Origin: Lentisphaerota bacterium
Lineage (GTDB): Bacteria > Verrucomicrobiota > Lentisphaeria > Victivallales > Victivallaceae
Direction of reading: 5' to 3'
Length of the DNA: 64,000 nt
NCBI GenBank assembly: GCA_024225035.1
Contig: JAAEMX010000025.1
Location: 62,001 to 126,000 of the forward strand
The translations under genes were made by a program, and so were the position numbers. How positions within the stretch are numbered: the stretch's first letter is position 1; each line of letters opens with the position of its first letter. The notes beneath the pieces were generated by a model. It saw only the letters and a list, made by a program, of their open reading frames with translations, did no database searches and was not told where the DNA came from. Of the stretch, positions 63,971-64,000 are shown in pieces.

Positions 63971-64000
63971 TCAACCTTCAGCCGTATAGTTCGGGGCATC
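63971..64000 (-). CDS. C-terminal end of a minus-strand gene (partial)
   Basis: Read on the minus strand, the last nine codons to the window edge give DAPNYTAEG and then TGA. The position just before a bidirectional terminator makes a real gene end plausible. The piece is too short to name. Confidence 0.35.
   Translation of the reverse strand, partial: DAPNYTAEG

Noticed and set aside
1..64000. CRISPR arrays, toxin-antitoxin pairs, restriction systems, insertion sequences
   Set aside because: Looked for regularly spaced repeats, small paired genes and transposases by eye; none found.

Overview
The window looks like a chromosomal segment of a Gram-negative bacterium of the PVC group, most likely Lentisphaerota or a close relative. 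This is inferred from family content, not from a search. Outer-membrane and lipid A genes are present (LpxL- and LpxK-like enzymes, an LptE-like lipoprotein, an arabinose-5-phosphate isomerase). There are also a TIGR04073-type exosortase-associated protein, a 29-residue AURKAIP1/COX24-type basic protein, an STN-like domain protein without a secretin, and a large SPFH-protein operon. Base composition is moderate and even, and no phage, insertion sequence, CRISPR array or rRNA operon was seen.

Layout. 1-5061: recB (5' end cut by the window edge) and recD, overlapping. 5058-9154: on the minus strand, an AEC transporter, an exported TPR protein, the 29-residue basic protein and an STN-like protein. 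9333-9952: tRNA-Arg(ACG) with promoter and terminator, then the remnant of an enolase-superfamily gene. 10359-20870: one apparent transcription unit of seven genes with a consensus promoter and a terminator: three SPFH/HflK/HflC-type proteins, a His-rich P1B metal ATPase, an ABC ATPase, its permease and a membrane-anchored helical protein. 20972-24441: ilvH, a small membrane protein and an XPB-type helicase overlapping a Bax1/DUF790 nuclease. 24687-26200: a long perfect inverted repeat and a wrecked sodium:solute symporter gene. 26186-36909: a membrane Zn peptidase, an LpxL-like acyltransferase, a lipoprotein, a TauE-type exporter, a possible caspase-fold protein, an esterase, a dead LacI regulator, ispH, an unknown gene, engB, rnd and a DksA-type zinc-finger protein. 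37174-41190: hisE, hisG, a kdsD-type isomerase, a TPR protein and an LptE-like lipoprotein. 41403-47765: purQ, then a P3A proton ATPase, an HTH-EIIA fusion and a CPA2 antiporter with CBS domains. 47769-49310: a short-chain dehydrogenase and its TetR regulator with two matching operators. 49413-53904: a DEAD-box helicase, an HD protein, a methyltransferase and lpxK. 53934-59157: a dead LamG-domain gene and a duplicated cassette of cupin-like lipoprotein plus DMT transporter, whose second transporter is frameshifted. 59154-64000: murJ, ychF, the TIGR04073-type protein, argJ and the last codons of a minus-strand gene.

How the genes fit together. Most genes are housekeeping: recombination, envelope assembly, histidine, arginine, purine and isoprenoid synthesis, and GTPases. 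The accessory story has four strands: the SPFH/metal-ATPase/ABC operon, a proton and cation homeostasis cluster with a PTS-type sensor, the duplicated lipoprotein-transporter cassette, and decay of carbohydrate-related genes (symporter, enolase-superfamily enzyme, LacI regulator, LamG protein). Starts were moved inward from the longest possible frame where a ribosome binding site or a promoter supported it.
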